NCBI RefSeq assembly: GCF_035222485.1
Contig: NC_085925.1
Span: 1,426,001 to 1,490,000 of the forward strand
Length of the DNA: 64,000 nucleotides
Reading direction: 5' to 3'
DNA from: Podospora pseudoanserina
Taxonomy: Eukaryota > Ascomycota > Sordariomycetes > Sordariales > Podosporaceae
How positions within the stretch are numbered: position 1 is the first letter of the stretch; each line of letters opens with the position of its first letter. Positions 10,055 to 23,727 of this stretch are shown piece by piece. The notes beneath the pieces were generated by a model that ran no database searches, was not told the DNA's origin, and saw nothing but the letters and a program-made list of their open reading frames with translations. Made by a program: the position numbers and the translations under genes.

Positions 10055-12181
10055 TTAAACAATATCCACGACCCTCATCGCCGCATGCCTCATCATCTCC
10101 CCAGGCGCCTGCTCCTCCTGGTCAAACGAAGGTCGATTTGCAAAGTTGACGATCCCCACACGGCGGTACGCATCATGCGGGGGTGACCATTTGAGAACCA
10201 GCCATGGGAATCGGTAATTGTAGTATTGATCCGGGTGCTCTGGGTCGTCCCATGGAGAGTCAGGTTTGACGTTTACGTTGTCCTTGAACCCCTTTTTGGT
10301 GATGTAGATTTCTAGGCAGGAGACTTCGTCCGAGGCAGCTAAGGAGTCGGCTGACTGAGGGGCGTTGTGCCATTGGGGGATGTCGGGCGTTATGAGATAT
10401 TGTTTGTTGCAGAGGGAGATGTATGCTTTGAGGGGGCTGCTGGGGTTCTCTTCTACGGGAGGGCCGAGGACGATTTTTGCTTCGATGCAGGGGCCGGAGA
10501 GGGTCAGCCGGGCATATGAGACTGGGCCGGTAGGGTCGGGGCTGGAGAGCTCGGCTTTGTAGTTTAGGGCTGTGAGACGGGTGCTGATGCGGGGAGGGTT
10601 CATGACGTCGTCGAATACGCAGGGTTGGTTGATGGAACACCAGGACCAGGAAGGAGAACCAGGGATTCGGGCCGCTTCCTTGACGCGTAATGCCTTGGGG
10701 TTGGCATCGCGAGTCCAGGCTAGTTGGTGGTGGATTTCCGAAGACCAGATGCCCGCGTAGTAATTCCCTATGCTGAGAGGCTGGAATTTCTGAGCGATAC
10801 CAGAAAGAGCAATGAGGCGGTCGGTATATTTTGTGAAGACTCTCTGGGAATAGCTCTGCACGAGGCTGAGCCACAGATCGATGATAGGGAAACAAGAGGA
10901 GTTTTTTTTGTTGAACTGTGTAGGATCGGAGAGGTGTCCCATTTGACGCTTGTAGCTAACGATGGCGTTGCCTCCGTGGTGACGATGAAGGCTTGTCGGG
11001 TTACACTCGCATGTGATCGTATTCCGGCACTCCCAGATCAACTCATCATAGGCGCAATAGAGGATTCGTTGCGAGAGAAGACGCTCTTGATAGATCCAAC
11101 CCCGTTTCATAGCGGGGTAGTTGTCCATTTCAATCTCGGTGTCGACGGAGTAGGAGAAAAGCTTGCTGTGGGTGTCAAAACAGGGACGACGAGCGTAGTA
11201 GGTATGCTGCGGCTTCGCCGAGTGCAGTTCGTGAACGGGATTATTTCGGGCTAGGAAGCAACCGGTAGCAACATCGGGGGCAGACGTGGCAGAGAGCGTG
11301 AACAAGGCGTTCTCGTAGACGTTTTTCATCTGAGCTGCCTCCTTCTCCCAATCTAAACCATCATCCTGGATGATGCAGAGGGCATCAATCCATATATACG
11401 ATAGGCCCAGGTGTTGTACAAATTCGATCGCCTCGTGCAGGGTCTTGGGTATATCTTCCCACGGAATACCCTCAAGCCTCTTTGGCAATATCGCTTTGGT
11501 CGTTGTAAGGGACTGGGCCAACCCCCAACAATAACTCAAAGCAACGTAGTCAGTGTCTTTCATATCCTCCGTGGTCTCAACTAACCGCGGCAGACCATCC
11601 CCAGTACCAACATCCACAACTCTCGTAGGAATGAATCCCCTCCTCCCCACCCTACACTCATCATGAGAATCAATACACTCCCTCAATCGTCTTTTCGCAA
11701 TCTCCGCCGCCTTCCTCGGGTCAATATCAACCTCTATCAACGTCGCCCTACCCAGACAACTCTCCGATTCTATTATCTCACAATGTCAACCTCCCACCAC
11801 CTTACGCACCATCCAAGGAATCTTCTCACCAGTATCAGAGAATACTTCAATAAACCTCAAATATTCGTCATCAGCGAGATTGTACTCGAGCTTGAGCGAC
11901 GTCCCAACCCGGCCATCAACAGTAAACATCTCATCCTCCAACCTTGGCTCCTTTCCTTCAAAACATTCCAATGCTTCAATCATGACCTTACAATTGACGC
12001 ACGTCTTGGCCGATTCGTAAACATCACTTAACCAGACAGCCAGTGAAAGCGTCATTTTCCCCTGTTTCTGGACATCGACCCATTTGCCGTTGGGCAGGGG
12101 AATCTGTCTGTTGGGCATTAAATCGCAACAAATGCGGCATTTTGGCCCATCGTAAACCGGTAATGAGTCTGAGGCCGACAT
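10055..12181 (-). CDS. HET-domain (heterokaryon incompatibility) protein
   Basis: Predicted two-exon gene of 688 aa: 12181-11830 and 11769-10055. The 60-nt intron (11829-11770) starts GTGAGA, has a GTTGAC branch-like site and ends ATAATAG. Its removal skips the only in-frame stop and joins two long collinear reading frames, so I prefer it to a broken gene. The N-terminal third has a CxxC pair near residues 15-18 and two further Cys. The HET core (PF06985) starts at about residue 192 with YVALSYCWG and continues through IWIDALCIIQDD and a region ending SATSAPDVATGC. The start ATG at 12181 gives an N-terminus MSASDSLP; the frame is open further upstream but that part looks like leader. HET proteins act in fungal self/non-self recognition and cell death after fusion. 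It lies directly beside the transposon island. Confidence 0.85.
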
Positions 12182-12648
12182 GATCGTTTTTTCTTTGTTC
12201 AGTGTTTGCTCATGGCGAGTGGTATTTTGAAAGGCCAAATTCGATGAGTGAAAACGGACCATCCTGGAAGGTGAGAGATATGGCACGGCAGCTTGGCGCC
12301 AGTTGACACCAAGTGCCAAGCAGCGAACCAACATAATTGGTGTTCCCACAAGTGCGTCGGCAACTTCAGTGCCATTTGTATGTCAGGTTACTCAATATTG
12401 ATATAAACAGCTACATTACATATATAAATCATCGTGCCTCATCCCCTTACCCATCTCCTTCATCCCTATATGTTTTCCTCATCTCTGTCCCCAGATCACC
12501 CCCATGTTCATTACACAAACACCATCATCATACAGTCCTCCCCTTCGCTTCCCCCTTCCCCCAATTATGACGGCAGAAGTCGAAAACTAAACCCTCGCCG
12601 GCCTTGATTGCAACAAGCTCAGGCTTCTCGTCCTAAACCCTTTCCTGC
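12182..12648. other. Spacer between the HET gene and PAG1
   Basis: Holds the promoter and leader of the HET gene (minus) and the 3' region of PAG1 (minus). Pyrimidine-rich around 12440-12570 on the plus strand. No further gene seen. Confidence 0.5.
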
Positions 12649-15600
12649 CTACAACAACTCCCTATTCCCAAACCCCTGCCCCCCAAAACCACCCATCTGC
12701 AACCTCTGCTGCAACACCATCCCCTGCTCTCTCGCCCCCTCAAATCCCTCTCCCCCCATTGCAGACGGCGCTCGTGACTGCTGTTGAGATCTTGGTGACA
12801 CCCCCTGCACACTAGGCAACCTCTCCCTTGTCCCTCCAGTCCCCACCCCCCTCAACCTTCCTCTCAAGCCCCCCTTCCTAATCATGCTCTCCAAGAAAAA
12901 CGGACTACTATTCCCATTCCCTCCATCCGTAGTTGGGCGTTCATCATCCCCATCAGAAAAGACATCCTCCACAAAATCCTGCTGCTGGGGTGTATCATGC
13001 TCGTCTTCCGAGGCAAAATCCAGCTGATGGTGATACGGTGCCGAAGGGGAAGTTACCGAACGAGCGTGAAGACCAGGACGGAGGATAGCGCTTGGCGGAG
13101 TGATGTTTGCGGGACCTGGGCCGCCTCCAGTGCCGGTCATAGTTACCGAGAACGCCCCCGGCGTCATCGTGTTGGCTGCTACTAGACCGTTTGTTGGCAA
13201 GACAAAAGAGGGACGATCGGCAAAGCCATTTTGGAAGGACATGCTACTTGTGTTTGAGGAAGCCTGGTGCAGAATAGGGAGGATTTGCTCGTCGTAGAGT
13301 TGAGCGTCGGATTCGAAGGCGTCAGGGGAGAATTCTGTCACTGTCCTGGAGGAACGGCCATCGGACGGTGGGCTGGTGGAGAGGTCGTCGAAGAAGTCGT
13401 CTAGGCTGTCAAGTTTGGAGACGAGGTCGCCCATGGGGGGGTTATCCCTTATGTCGTCTGACATCATGGTGTCCGCCCTGTCCGAGGTGGAGAAATAGCC
13501 ATAGGGGAACTCATCGTTGTGGAATTCAACCTCGGGCGTTGGGGTTGGCTCGGCGGCTATGCCTTCGATCAACTGGCACATGTAGAATGCGGCGTGGATG
13601 TTGGCGCGGGTAGAGTCAGTCTTTTTGGCTGGCATGGGAATCGCCCAACCGGAAGTTTCTGGGATGCCAAAGAGACTTTGAGTGCGCTCGTATTCTTTTC
13701 GGACGGCCTTGGAGGTGGGTCGGGTCATGCTCATGCGGAGGTGCTGCTTGTCCATGGTGGAACCGGACATGGTCATGATGTTATCAAGAACCTCGAGGGC
13801 TTCCATGCAGTACTCTGTTTGCAACAGTCGTAGCAAGGGTGAAATCATATCTGAGCCATGGCTCGCGATTTCCGGCTTCCTCATGTCGACTTCGGGGATG
13901 ATTACCCTGAGAATCCTCATCGTCTTGATCTTGACCCAGGCAGTCGCGTTGGTCAGGAAGCCCATCAGCATGGCAATCATATGAAAGTCAAGTGCTGGCA
14001 GAAAGTAGTCTTGAAGAGCTGCCAGCATCTGCGAGACAAAGTCTTCCCCAGATGAGTACATGTTCGCCAGGTACTTGTCAAGAACCAGCGCAATACTCCT
14101 CAACTCTCGCTCGTACGCAACACTCATCAGCGAGTTCGCCGTCTGAACCACCTCTTCCTCCAATATCTTCTGATCAATAACATTCAGAAGCCTTGGCAAG
14201 TTGGCAATGATGGTAAAGAACAGACGAGTATCGTCTCCAATCAGGGCATCGCTCGGCAACTGCACAAGTCTTTCCAGCGTCCGCAATGTCGAGTCCAGAC
14301 ACGTCGACGACCGCAACCCCTTGTAAAGAAGTGGCTGCAAACCCTCAAACGGCCCATCCCACTTGGAAGGCTGTCCATCATAGAGAAGCCTTCGCACATT
14401 GGCAGACCCAAAGTCCAGTTTGTCCAAGAACTCATTCAGTATCTCCACTGCTTCCAGAAACTCGCACTCATTGATTGACTCTAGACAGGCACATGTCGTC
14501 CAGAAGAGTTGTGGAAGAGCCAACAGCTTCTCTGCATCAAGCTTGACGATCAGGGTCTTAAAGGTAGTGAGTATCTCCATCGAAAACGACTGAATCTCCA
14601 TATCCTCGTCCGCAATAGTGTTCGACAAGCGAGCGAGCATGTCCCCAAGCATATGCTGATCCAACGAAGTGAGAATACACCTGAAAATCTGAAAAGACCG
14701 ACAGGCAAGATGTCTGACAGGACACGAGGTTGCCCACGTGAGTGATAGCCGGCCCCATTGGTCTTTGATGCCAGGGAAGGTAAGCTCAAAAGTCTTGACA
14801 ACCTCGGTGGTCAGATACTCCATACTCGGAGGGACTTTATTGTCATGCTCGTTGACCTTGCCATTGCTGTCCTCGTACCCCCACACCACAGACCGGTCAT
14901 GGCGTCGAATAGCATCAATGAGATCCTCAATCGACTTCCTTTTCTCCACCGGGGCATCATCATCAAGCTGAGAGATGACAAGCTCATGAATCAAATGCAC
15001 CAGCATCTCCCGAGCCTGCTCCTGCACCAATGGCGTGTAGTGATCCCAGAGCACCGTCACCACCTGCAAAAGATTAGGGACATTCTCCGCGGTAAGGCTC
15101 ACAGGCGCAACCATGAGATCCACCAACAAGATCAAAGACAGTTGTCCAAGCGAAAAGCCAGCCTGCTTCGTACCAACAGGAAGGACTACGGCCAAATCCG
15201 CATAGTAAGGCAGCTTCTCAATATTATCCGGCGGCGGAGGAGAAGCTTCCCGCTTCTCATTCGGAACCATCGTCTTAGGCGTGATCTGCGACAACAAGAA
15301 TTCCACCACCTTGTTGCCCGGGGTGATACTGGTACTCGCCAAAAAGACCACAATCTGCTTGGCATATTCGACAAAGTTTTGCTCCCTCCGCTCAAGACAA
15401 AGCGACATGATAAAATCGAGGATGAGTCTCACATTCCCAGGATGGGGTCCCGTAGCCAACGCCTGCCAGAGTGCCTGCACTTCATTGTGCAAAGCCGCAC
15501 TAGACTTGATGGTGAGTTCGAGCAGGTTGGCCAGCAGTACATATGATTGGGCAATCGGACCGCCATTCGGGTCGACTTTGAGTTCGACTGATTGTACCCA

Positions 15601-18600
15601 AGGAAGGATGACAGCCACGATGTTCCTTTGGGCTGATCCTTGTTGTTCCTTAAAGTAGAACGTAAACTCGGAGAAGATGTGAAACGCCAGTTCGGTGTGT
15701 CGTTTGGCCAGCCTCTTGGATATCTCGAACTGAGCGAGCTTGTAGACAGCCTTTGTCTTATCCGATATACTAATGTCGAAGTCTTGGAGTTTGGAGCTCT
15801 TGGGTTGTGGTTGGCGCTCTTCAAGTGCTCGAAGGAGGTGTGCCGCCTTAGATCTGATTTTGCTTTGGTCGTTACCCAGCATAAACAGACAAAGACCCAG
15901 AAGCTTCCAAAAGGGGCAGGGGTTCTTGGGGTGTTCCAGAATGACCTCAGTCACGACAGTAAAGTAACTCTCCAGCACCTTGGGCACTTCAGCAAGGTAG
16001 CATCGCGAGATGCAGTGTTCGAGGAGATATACAAACTCCTGGTTGTGGACAATCAGGTTCTTGAGAGCTCTCCTGCCGATGACATTCATACGATCGCTGC
16101 CAGAATTGAAGATGGCCTCAATCCAAGCCAGCATCCGCCTCACATCGAACTGCCGAGAAGAGCTACCGTCGGTGGTAAGGCTGATGGGTCCGCCGCATAG
16201 GGACGCCATGGCACTGAGTGCCGCCGTTCTAAGGTTCCTCTTTTCAATCTCCATAGCTGCTGTGACAGTGCCACGTTCACCCACAGCCTTTTGATCAATC
16301 ACTGACTTCCTCATGTTGTCTTCTCTTTGTCGGATTTGTGGCTGGTTCGGCGAGAAACCGCACCAATCCTCCATCAGAGCAAATGCCGACTTTCGAGCTT
16401 CAAATGTCATCCATCTAGATGGATCATTGGTTCGGTTGATACCCTCAAAAAGCTCCTCCATAAGCCCGCAATAATGACGCCTGAGTTTCTGGAACTCCCA
16501 GTCCATTTGAACTTCGCCATCCATCAAAAAGATCTTGAGGTCCTTGGCATATCCGACCAGATTATTGAGAATCCACTCATCCTGGTACACTTCCTGTTGC
16601 TTCAAGAAGTGTGATGTCAACTTGTAGACATGAGTGATTTCAGTCCGTAATATATCCATCTTTCGGTTCCGTCGCGGACTGCTGTTGGTACGCTGATGAA
16701 TCCGCTGCCTAGCGTCATCATTGCAGCGCCCGACATGGCCTTGAAGTTCCTCGAGAAGAGTGCGATAGATGTGGACGTTGATAGAGCCCATCGCTATTAC
16801 TACTGCTTCCCGTATCGAGGCGGACGAGACGGAGAGCAAGGGATTTAGGTATTTGAAGAGAGTGCGGGCTGAACCAATCTTTTCGGCAGCCGTAGACCCC
16901 TTCCGACCATGTTGCCCATTGCTCGCTCCATTGGGACCACTGCCCGGATCTGCCAACGTTGTGCACGCAAATACAAGGTACAGCTTCCACTGCTCAACAA
17001 CACCCTCTTGCTGGCTTGTTGGCGTCTTGGCTGTGAGGCGGGCACTATTGATGTCGTTGTAATATAACCCTCGTGATGGCTCCGAGAGTACTGTGATGAC
17101 CTTGTAAAGCTGAAGAATCCGCTCGCAGACCAGATCTCGTGTTAATGTGATAGTGAAGGGGCATTTGTCAAAGGCGATTCGGATAAAGTTGGGGAAGATC
17201 TTGAACCACAGGGTTGTGTCATAGGACATATCGCTGGTGCAGAGTTCGATCAAGGCTCCTTGGCTGTTTGTCTGCATCCCTCGCTGCTGGCGGCTGCGTT
17301 CCGCTACTGATAACTGTTCATCATTGAAGTTCATGACTTGCATGGAGTCATTTTCGAGGATGTCAATAAGTCTCTGTGTCTCTTGCCCACCACCGCCTGG
17401 CTTTCTTAAGACACCGTCAAACTCCCTGATCAATCGTAGCACGTTGACCGCGTGATATCGAACACGTCGAGATTGTGAGCATAGGAAGAACAGGCCATGT
17501 GCCTCGACTTGATCGACTTCTGCCCATACGCTGGACAAGTCAAGTTTGATCCCACGCTTATCGCCAGTGGGCTCACCGTTTTCAGTCGTGGCCTCCCTCG
17601 TCTTTTGCTTGATTTCCTCAATCCAGATATGAAGAAGTTCGATATAAAGCATCAAAGTCTTCTCAATATGGCCAGGTCCCAGCATGCCGCCATCTGACAT
17701 GGTTGAATAGCGGTCATCGAAATTGAAGATGAACCGTGCGAAGCCCATTGTGACCTGATGGGCATGTGACTGTCGAGCGATAGCCTTCAGAGACTGCGCC
17801 GAGGATTCGGCAATATTTGATTGGACATGGGCCGTTCCGGTACAGAGCAGATTGATGAGAGTGTTGAAAGGTATGGGTATGTCTGGAGACAGACATCGAG
17901 GTATGGCTTGTACGGCTACGTGAAGTAGTTCATAAAATGCCTGCTTCTGGTCCTGAGGATTCGAATGGTCATCTCGCCGACTAAAGTTGAAGGTTTCGGT
18001 AATGGGTGTTTTGGGACCAGGGCTGTTGAACCTCTCAAACTTCTCGTCCAATGCTGCCTGGCCACCAAAAGTATTATCGCAGATGATAGTGATTTTGTTG
18101 AGAATTTCACAGAACTTGTTGTAGTTCGCCCGGACCTCTCGGGTCAAAGAAGAAATCATGACTGGCTTAGAGAGCTTCTCTCCAGCGGACAACGCCGCTG
18201 GGGGAACTGTTGGAGCGCCCACGGGCGATTGCAGTACTGGCGAGGTTGGTGTCATCACTTCATGAGCATGAGTATGAGCGTATACCTGCGGGAATGGCGG
18301 TTTGCCCTTGTCGCCCTTCTCCAAGTCCGCCATAACAGTAAGAAAAGCCCGGATTCCCACAACCATCCGGTCAGGATCCAGTTGTTCGATTCTGAGTTCC
18401 CTGTCCTTTTTCTCGAATAGATCAGCACTGATCAAGGGGAAGATGATAGTCTTGAAACAGTGTTCTGGGTGTTTATATCCAACAAATCTAATGATCTGTA
18501 TCAGAGGCTCAACAACGGCGGTGTCTATTGCACTGTAAGGCTTCTTGGGATTCGGAAGCACCGTCCTCATCACATCATCCAACCTTTTTGTAGGCCCGTT

Positions 18601-20678
18601 ATTGCTCTCTGTTGTGCGGTAGAGGTATGTCCACACGAGTCTAGAAACGACCTGCATGCATATTGGCCTGGTCTCTCGATCCTTGAGTTTGGGTGGCAAC
18701 GGGTAGATCAGCTGGTTCCATTGGCTGACAAAAGTCTCTGGGGGGGAGACGCAGAGCATAGTGGCAGTCAGGGGAAAGGCGTAGATCCAGTGCCGTGGCT
18801 TGGCCATGATTTCTGCCAGACGAGGACAGATGGTGGAGAGAACCTCGGCCCACTTTGGGTGGGCAATATCACTGTTGTTTGCTTCAGCTGCAATGGGCAG
18901 CATGAGCATCTCGAGGACCTGGCAGAAGGCCGATTTGACCCTGCCACCTTTGGACCGGCCAAACAGCTTGCCAAGAGATGCCATGAAGTCGCAGGATTGA
19001 TCCCACGCTGCCGCCGGTGAAGTTTTGATGCGGAGATGCTTCATGCCGCCCAGAACAAGCTCTAGTCTGCTTTCGACATGGGGGCTTCTAGCCGCCAACT
19101 CTTGCAGTGAGCGATCCAAGTCGGTGACGAATCGGGCAGTCACGCTGTTGAAGTCGATGTCGCTCATGACACCAAGGAGCTGAGCGAACAAATTCCAGTT
19201 GGCCAGTTTCAGAGGCGACAGCATCAGCTGCTCTGTCTCTGACATCTTCAACTGGCCGAAAATGATCGATTCCAGCTTCTCCTCCATTTCCGGCGTGATG
19301 GAGGCCAGCGTGCTTTGTGACATGACCTCAAGGAGAACCCGGCAGAGCACATAGATGGAAACTGTTGACCGGCGCTCTGCCTGTGCGACGAAATCCTGCC
19401 TGGCTGCCAGACCCATCTGCCCACCAGCTTCCGGGCCACCTTGTGCGGACATGGGCTGTACAGGTTCCGTGTTGCGTCGTTGTAATAGTCCAGGATGGGG
19501 TGCAGGATTGATACGAGCATGCTGGTGTAGCTGTCCTCGGGCTTCACCGGCCGCTTCGCTCTTACTCTTGCGCCATAGCATCATACTATCGATCAATGGC
19601 TTTGGCTTCTGCTTGGAGATGTGCCCAAGAGCTACAATGAGTTGGTCAAACGCAGGGTCCGCCCCTGGCCCGCAGATATGTTCGACATTCGGCTCCGGTT
19701 CGAACGGGGCCGTTATACACTCGTTCAGCTTTTCTTCTGCCTGGGCAATGAACGAGGTGAAAAGCACATGGAGCGCGTATTCCCCCACGGTCTTTTGCTC
19801 ATCCTTGGAAACCCGTGATGAATGCGAATGATGGTGAGAATGATCACGGCGTGACCGCCCACTGCCACTGTGCATTCTCTCCAGAGTTCCCCTGGTTTGT
19901 GCTGGGGCGCCTGACATATCAGTTGCCGATGAAGTTCTTTCGGGATAACCAGGCCCCGGGTTCAGGACCGCTGTCGTAGCATTGGAGAGAGCAGTAACAG
20001 GGCGTGATCCTGGCCCGGTATCACCCTCCGTCCGTGAGAAGGCTTGAATATGCATATCCGTCCTATCAGGTGTGAGACCTGCGCCAGCGGCAGCAATCAT
20101 CTGCGGGCTGAGAGGGCTCGAGGAAGAGCTGGCAAGGCTGCCGTTCCTCGAGTGATGGATTCCTATGCCATGAACAATCGAGGTCTGGCGGTGATGGCCG
20201 TACGAGGCAGCTCTGGGATCAACAACTCGCTCAATAACGCCTCCCAGGGCACCCCGAGGCGGCGGCACATGTGGGTGGGTGCGTTGAAACTTGTCGAGGG
20301 ACGATTCTCGGGAATGCGCAACGCTCCTCGGTTCAAGGACGGCGGGCCGTAAGGTTCTCTGCCAGTCTTCGTCCTCCTCATCTAGTCTGGTGACGGCGCG
20401 GGGCGAGAACTTCAGTGGCTCGTGGTCAGGCAACGTCGTTTGAGACGGAGCTGTGGGTGGCTAGTCAGCAAGACTGGCACTATGAGGCAGTCGGCAGTCG
20501 ACATGATGTGCCAGGCTGGAGGGCCAAGTGGAGTGGCCCTTGAAACCGGGCGGAGACGGCGGCGGCAGGAGGTCGGTCAAGGAAGGCCCGGAGGCCGAAA
20601 GCCACCCGCCCGCGCCTTGCCCGCACAAGATGGCCGCCGCTTATCATGGTGGGGGAAGGGCAACTTCAACTCACCCAT
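12649..20678 (-). CDS. PAG1: Cell morphogenesis protein PAG1/TAO3/Mor2 (Furry family)
   Basis: Very large gene, 2,601 aa predicted. Furry-family proteins are HEAT-like scaffolds of the NDR-kinase (RAM/MOR) pathway, which controls polarised growth and septation. The first exon contributes only ATGG (20678-20675). It is followed by a classic GTGAGT donor and a 224-nt intron (20674-20451) ending CTGACTAGCCACCCACAG. The rest is one uninterrupted frame, 20450-12649, and the join gives MAPSQTTLPDHEPLKF. Without this intron the frame has no ATG near its start and an upstream stop. The N-terminal ~210 residues are Ser/His/Pro-rich and probably disordered. The family block starts at VGEYALHVLFTSFIAQAEEK, and a helical body follows to about residue 2,250. 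The C-terminal 300 residues are Ser/Gly/Gln-rich. Family assignment is secure from length and the N-terminal block; the exact start is inferred. Confidence 0.93.
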
Positions 20679-23600
20679 TTTTCAGACGTCACTTCTTGCA
20701 TGATCCGTTGCTACTCCTGGTAATGCGGCTGCTTCGTTCGGCAGCGAGGGGGTCGGAAGGAGTGGCCTTTTTGACAATTGCGTCCTGTCCAGACAGGAAG
20801 GAGACCTGTCGGATGGAAGTCGAGGTGGGTTGACAACGTGAGCTGCTCGCGACAGTGCGACTGGCGATTCACTGGCCGCCCAGGTCCACCGTGTTGATGC
20901 AGGGCTGCCAGAACGCAAGGGACCTTCAGGGGCTAAATTGTTTGACAGCCAATCAGAGATGGGCCGAGCTCCTCCCTAAACTGGGGCTGTCGTCTGGCTG
21001 AGCCAATCAGATATCAGATGGCCGGGCTGTCAGCCTGTCATCCGACTTCACCTCACAGCATTGACCTCTCATGGACTTGGACCTCAACCTCACACATGCA
21101 CAGTTGAAGTGTGTGCTCATGCAGTAGTCTATGAACGATTGGCCTGCCTTGCTCTTGCATCTAGTATCATTTGACAACTATAAAACATGCGCTGCCTAGC
21201 CTCGAGGTTGAGAGCTAGTTTATGTGTGCTCCGTCACACAGCACTTTCCAGCAGGTTATACAGACAAATTGTTCGTATGATGGCTCAGAACTTACCAGAA
21301 TGTCTTGCAAACCCCTTAGCTCTGTGAGATATTAATACATGATGTCTCCAAAGTCATTACGATACACCAGCAGCTGCAGCAAGCCATCCGCATCCTGTGC
21401 TCACCTGCCATCTCACTACCAGCACAGACATCTTCGATTTCGGAACGTGCCGAGCAAGCGCCAGTTCGTCTGCCGAACATATCAGATCCCGTCTGACCAC
21501 CTCTTCCAAAGGCTCGCTTGTGTACCTTTGAGCTGTCATGTCATTAAATATATGCAGCAGTCAGAGTGATGATGTATGCAGCTGGGCTCGCGACGATGAT
21601 CGATGAGCACTCGGTATTACAACACAGAACCAATACCAAGGCAGTGTTGCCGAAGGTCATCGTGTTCTCGGCTACTCAAGAAGCGACAAGAAGCGATATC
21701 CCCGCGAAGCCCCGTCGCGCCGGCGCTACCCCGAAAATAGAGTGTAGCAAAAGTTGGGGGATTTTGGGGTTGGACATGGTGCATAATCCTAGCGTCGACC
21801 ATGTCCTTGGTCTTGAATCGCAAACCTCCACTTTCCCCTGATCCCATGTGACGACCTTCCCAACGACTTCGACTCCCGATATCATTGCCGTCCGAAGCCT
21901 CCCGGGGTGATCCCGAACCCTCGCACGCTGGGTAAGCTTGTTTGTCCCGGCCAAGTGGTGGGGTCCCCGCCTTTTGCGGTTCTGCGCGGGGCCAAAATTC
22001 GAGCCGAAGTGGGAGGGGTTAACCACGAGGTTGGTTGCGGTAGCGGACGCCATCGCGGGGACAGCACACGACACGATGCCGTCCGACAGTAGAGGGGTGG
22101 TGGTCAGCAACAAGCTAGAGATGGGACACTGGGAATTCATCAAGAAATGGCGGAATCTGATCAGACAGACGTGGCTTCTAGTCAACTTTGTGCCAGGTGT
22201 CCGTCCCTACATATTCTCCCACCACAAACACGACTCTGGCTGGTCTGGACCCTTGGAACATGATAGAGAAACTTGGGATTTGGCAGTGATTCTGCGACAG
22301 AAACAGCTGCCGAATCACCAAGAGATATTGAAGCTGATACTACCGATGTAGTGAATGCAGCGATCGCGGACTCAGTTCTGCACCGGATTCCATGTGGGGG
22401 TGCCAAGGACCACCTCCACGGCCCGGGCTTCGCTGTCCAAATCAATCCTACACTGTAAAAGTTCTTCAGCTTTCTTGTTGGTGCGGGGGATGCTCTCGTT
22501 GCAGCCGCCCTCGTTGTTGGGTTCTCTCAACTGCTGGCTCCCACCTTCCACTTGCCCTCATTCTTTTCCCTCCTCCCAGTCGCTTCTGTGTAGGTATCTT
22601 GGAAGAGAATCGAGATACCTGTGTTCGTTCATGAACAAACGGAGTCCAATGGCGAATGCAAGATCTTCAGAAGAACAGGCCAAATATCAAACAACATTAT
22701 GGGGTACGGTAGGTAGGTAGGTATCGTAGATCTCTCGCAGCGTACAATTTTGCAAGGTGCCGGCGGGGCGCGTAATGTACGGCGTATGTTAAAATACCAC
22801 TCCACGTCGAAACGACGTCTGACTCGATTTGGAACGAGTGGGGACCCTTTCGCGCAATTTATTGCTGACTGTGCCAACAACTGGAGGCCAGGCGAGCTCG
22901 CCGTTTGCTGGGCTGGTCCGGCGGCCGTCGCACGTTGAGGAAAACCGCTCCCCGAGTCATCTTGTGTTCCAGGCTGGAGGCAGATATTAAAGCACTCTGG
23001 CGGACTGACGGGAATAGCCTTGCGGCTCCGATGAAACGGCACGTCACGCAAAGCCTCGTCTCCGTCTGATGAAGCGTTCCAGCGCTAGGTAGGCTGTGCG
23101 GTTGCTTGGCTGCCAGGCTGGGCGGATATGGATCTCGTCGGAGATGGTGGAGTTGACAGATGGCACCCGACGGGTGTGGAAAAAGCCCGGGCCCCGGGAC
23201 CCTGGAAGGTTGAGGCTAGCGTCCCGGGGCCAGCATGTGGTTATCTGTCGATAAAGTAAGACCGCCGCAATCCCGTACCGCTGAATAAAATTCTACTTGA
23301 TTCTCTGGTTGACTGCCTCTTCCCTCAAGCGACTGCCCCCTTTCTTCTTCTTCTTCTTCCTTTATTTGTATTCTCTTCACTCGAGCAGCCTCCCCGTCGA
23401 CCAGCCGCTTAACCCCTCCGCCTTGTCCCTCCCCTGAGACTTGTGCCTGTCTGCCGTCTGACAGCCACACGCTTGGAGGTCGGCGCTTGTTTGTCTTCCG
23501 TTGAATTGGCGCTCTCGCCCGCGCCGATCCGACACCGCGACCACTGGACGGCTAACGTTTGCCGTTTCCAATCCGCCTGCCCCGATCCGATCGCATCGGC

Positions 23601-23727
23601 GGCACCGCTCCTCCTTAACTTGAGGAGCTCTCCCCCGTTTCCGGCTCCCGGGACGGCCTCAGAAACACACCGATAACACTCCTACGCCGTCATCGAGCCC
23701 CCGTTCTGCAGTCCGTGAACCGTCGCC
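20679..23727. other. 3-kb divergent intergenic region PAG1 / CPR
   Basis: Contains the upstream regions of two divergent genes. Reading frames here are short and show no known domain. The CPR side has a GC-rich proximal promoter (about 22730-22960) and a pyrimidine-rich leader with a TTC triplet run near 23342-23360. A TAGG tetranucleotide run lies at about 22707-22724. No RNA gene recognised. Confidence 0.6.
20947..21011. promoter_or_regulatory. Paired CCAAT boxes upstream of PAG1
   Basis: The 11-mer AGCCAATCAGA occurs twice, at 20947-20957 and 21001-21011, 54 bp apart and about 270-330 bp upstream of the PAG1 start. It matches the core bound by the fungal CCAAT-binding (HAP/CBC) complex. 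Function is inferred from motif and position only. Confidence 0.45.

Noticed and set aside
10260-10895. 211-codon frame within the HET gene
   Set aside because: Overlaps the HET frame on the same strand, Pro/Arg-rich, no domain.
14758-15546. 262-codon plus-strand frame inside PAG1
   Set aside because: Antisense to a continuous PAG1 coding frame, rich in Arg/His, no domain; a shadow.
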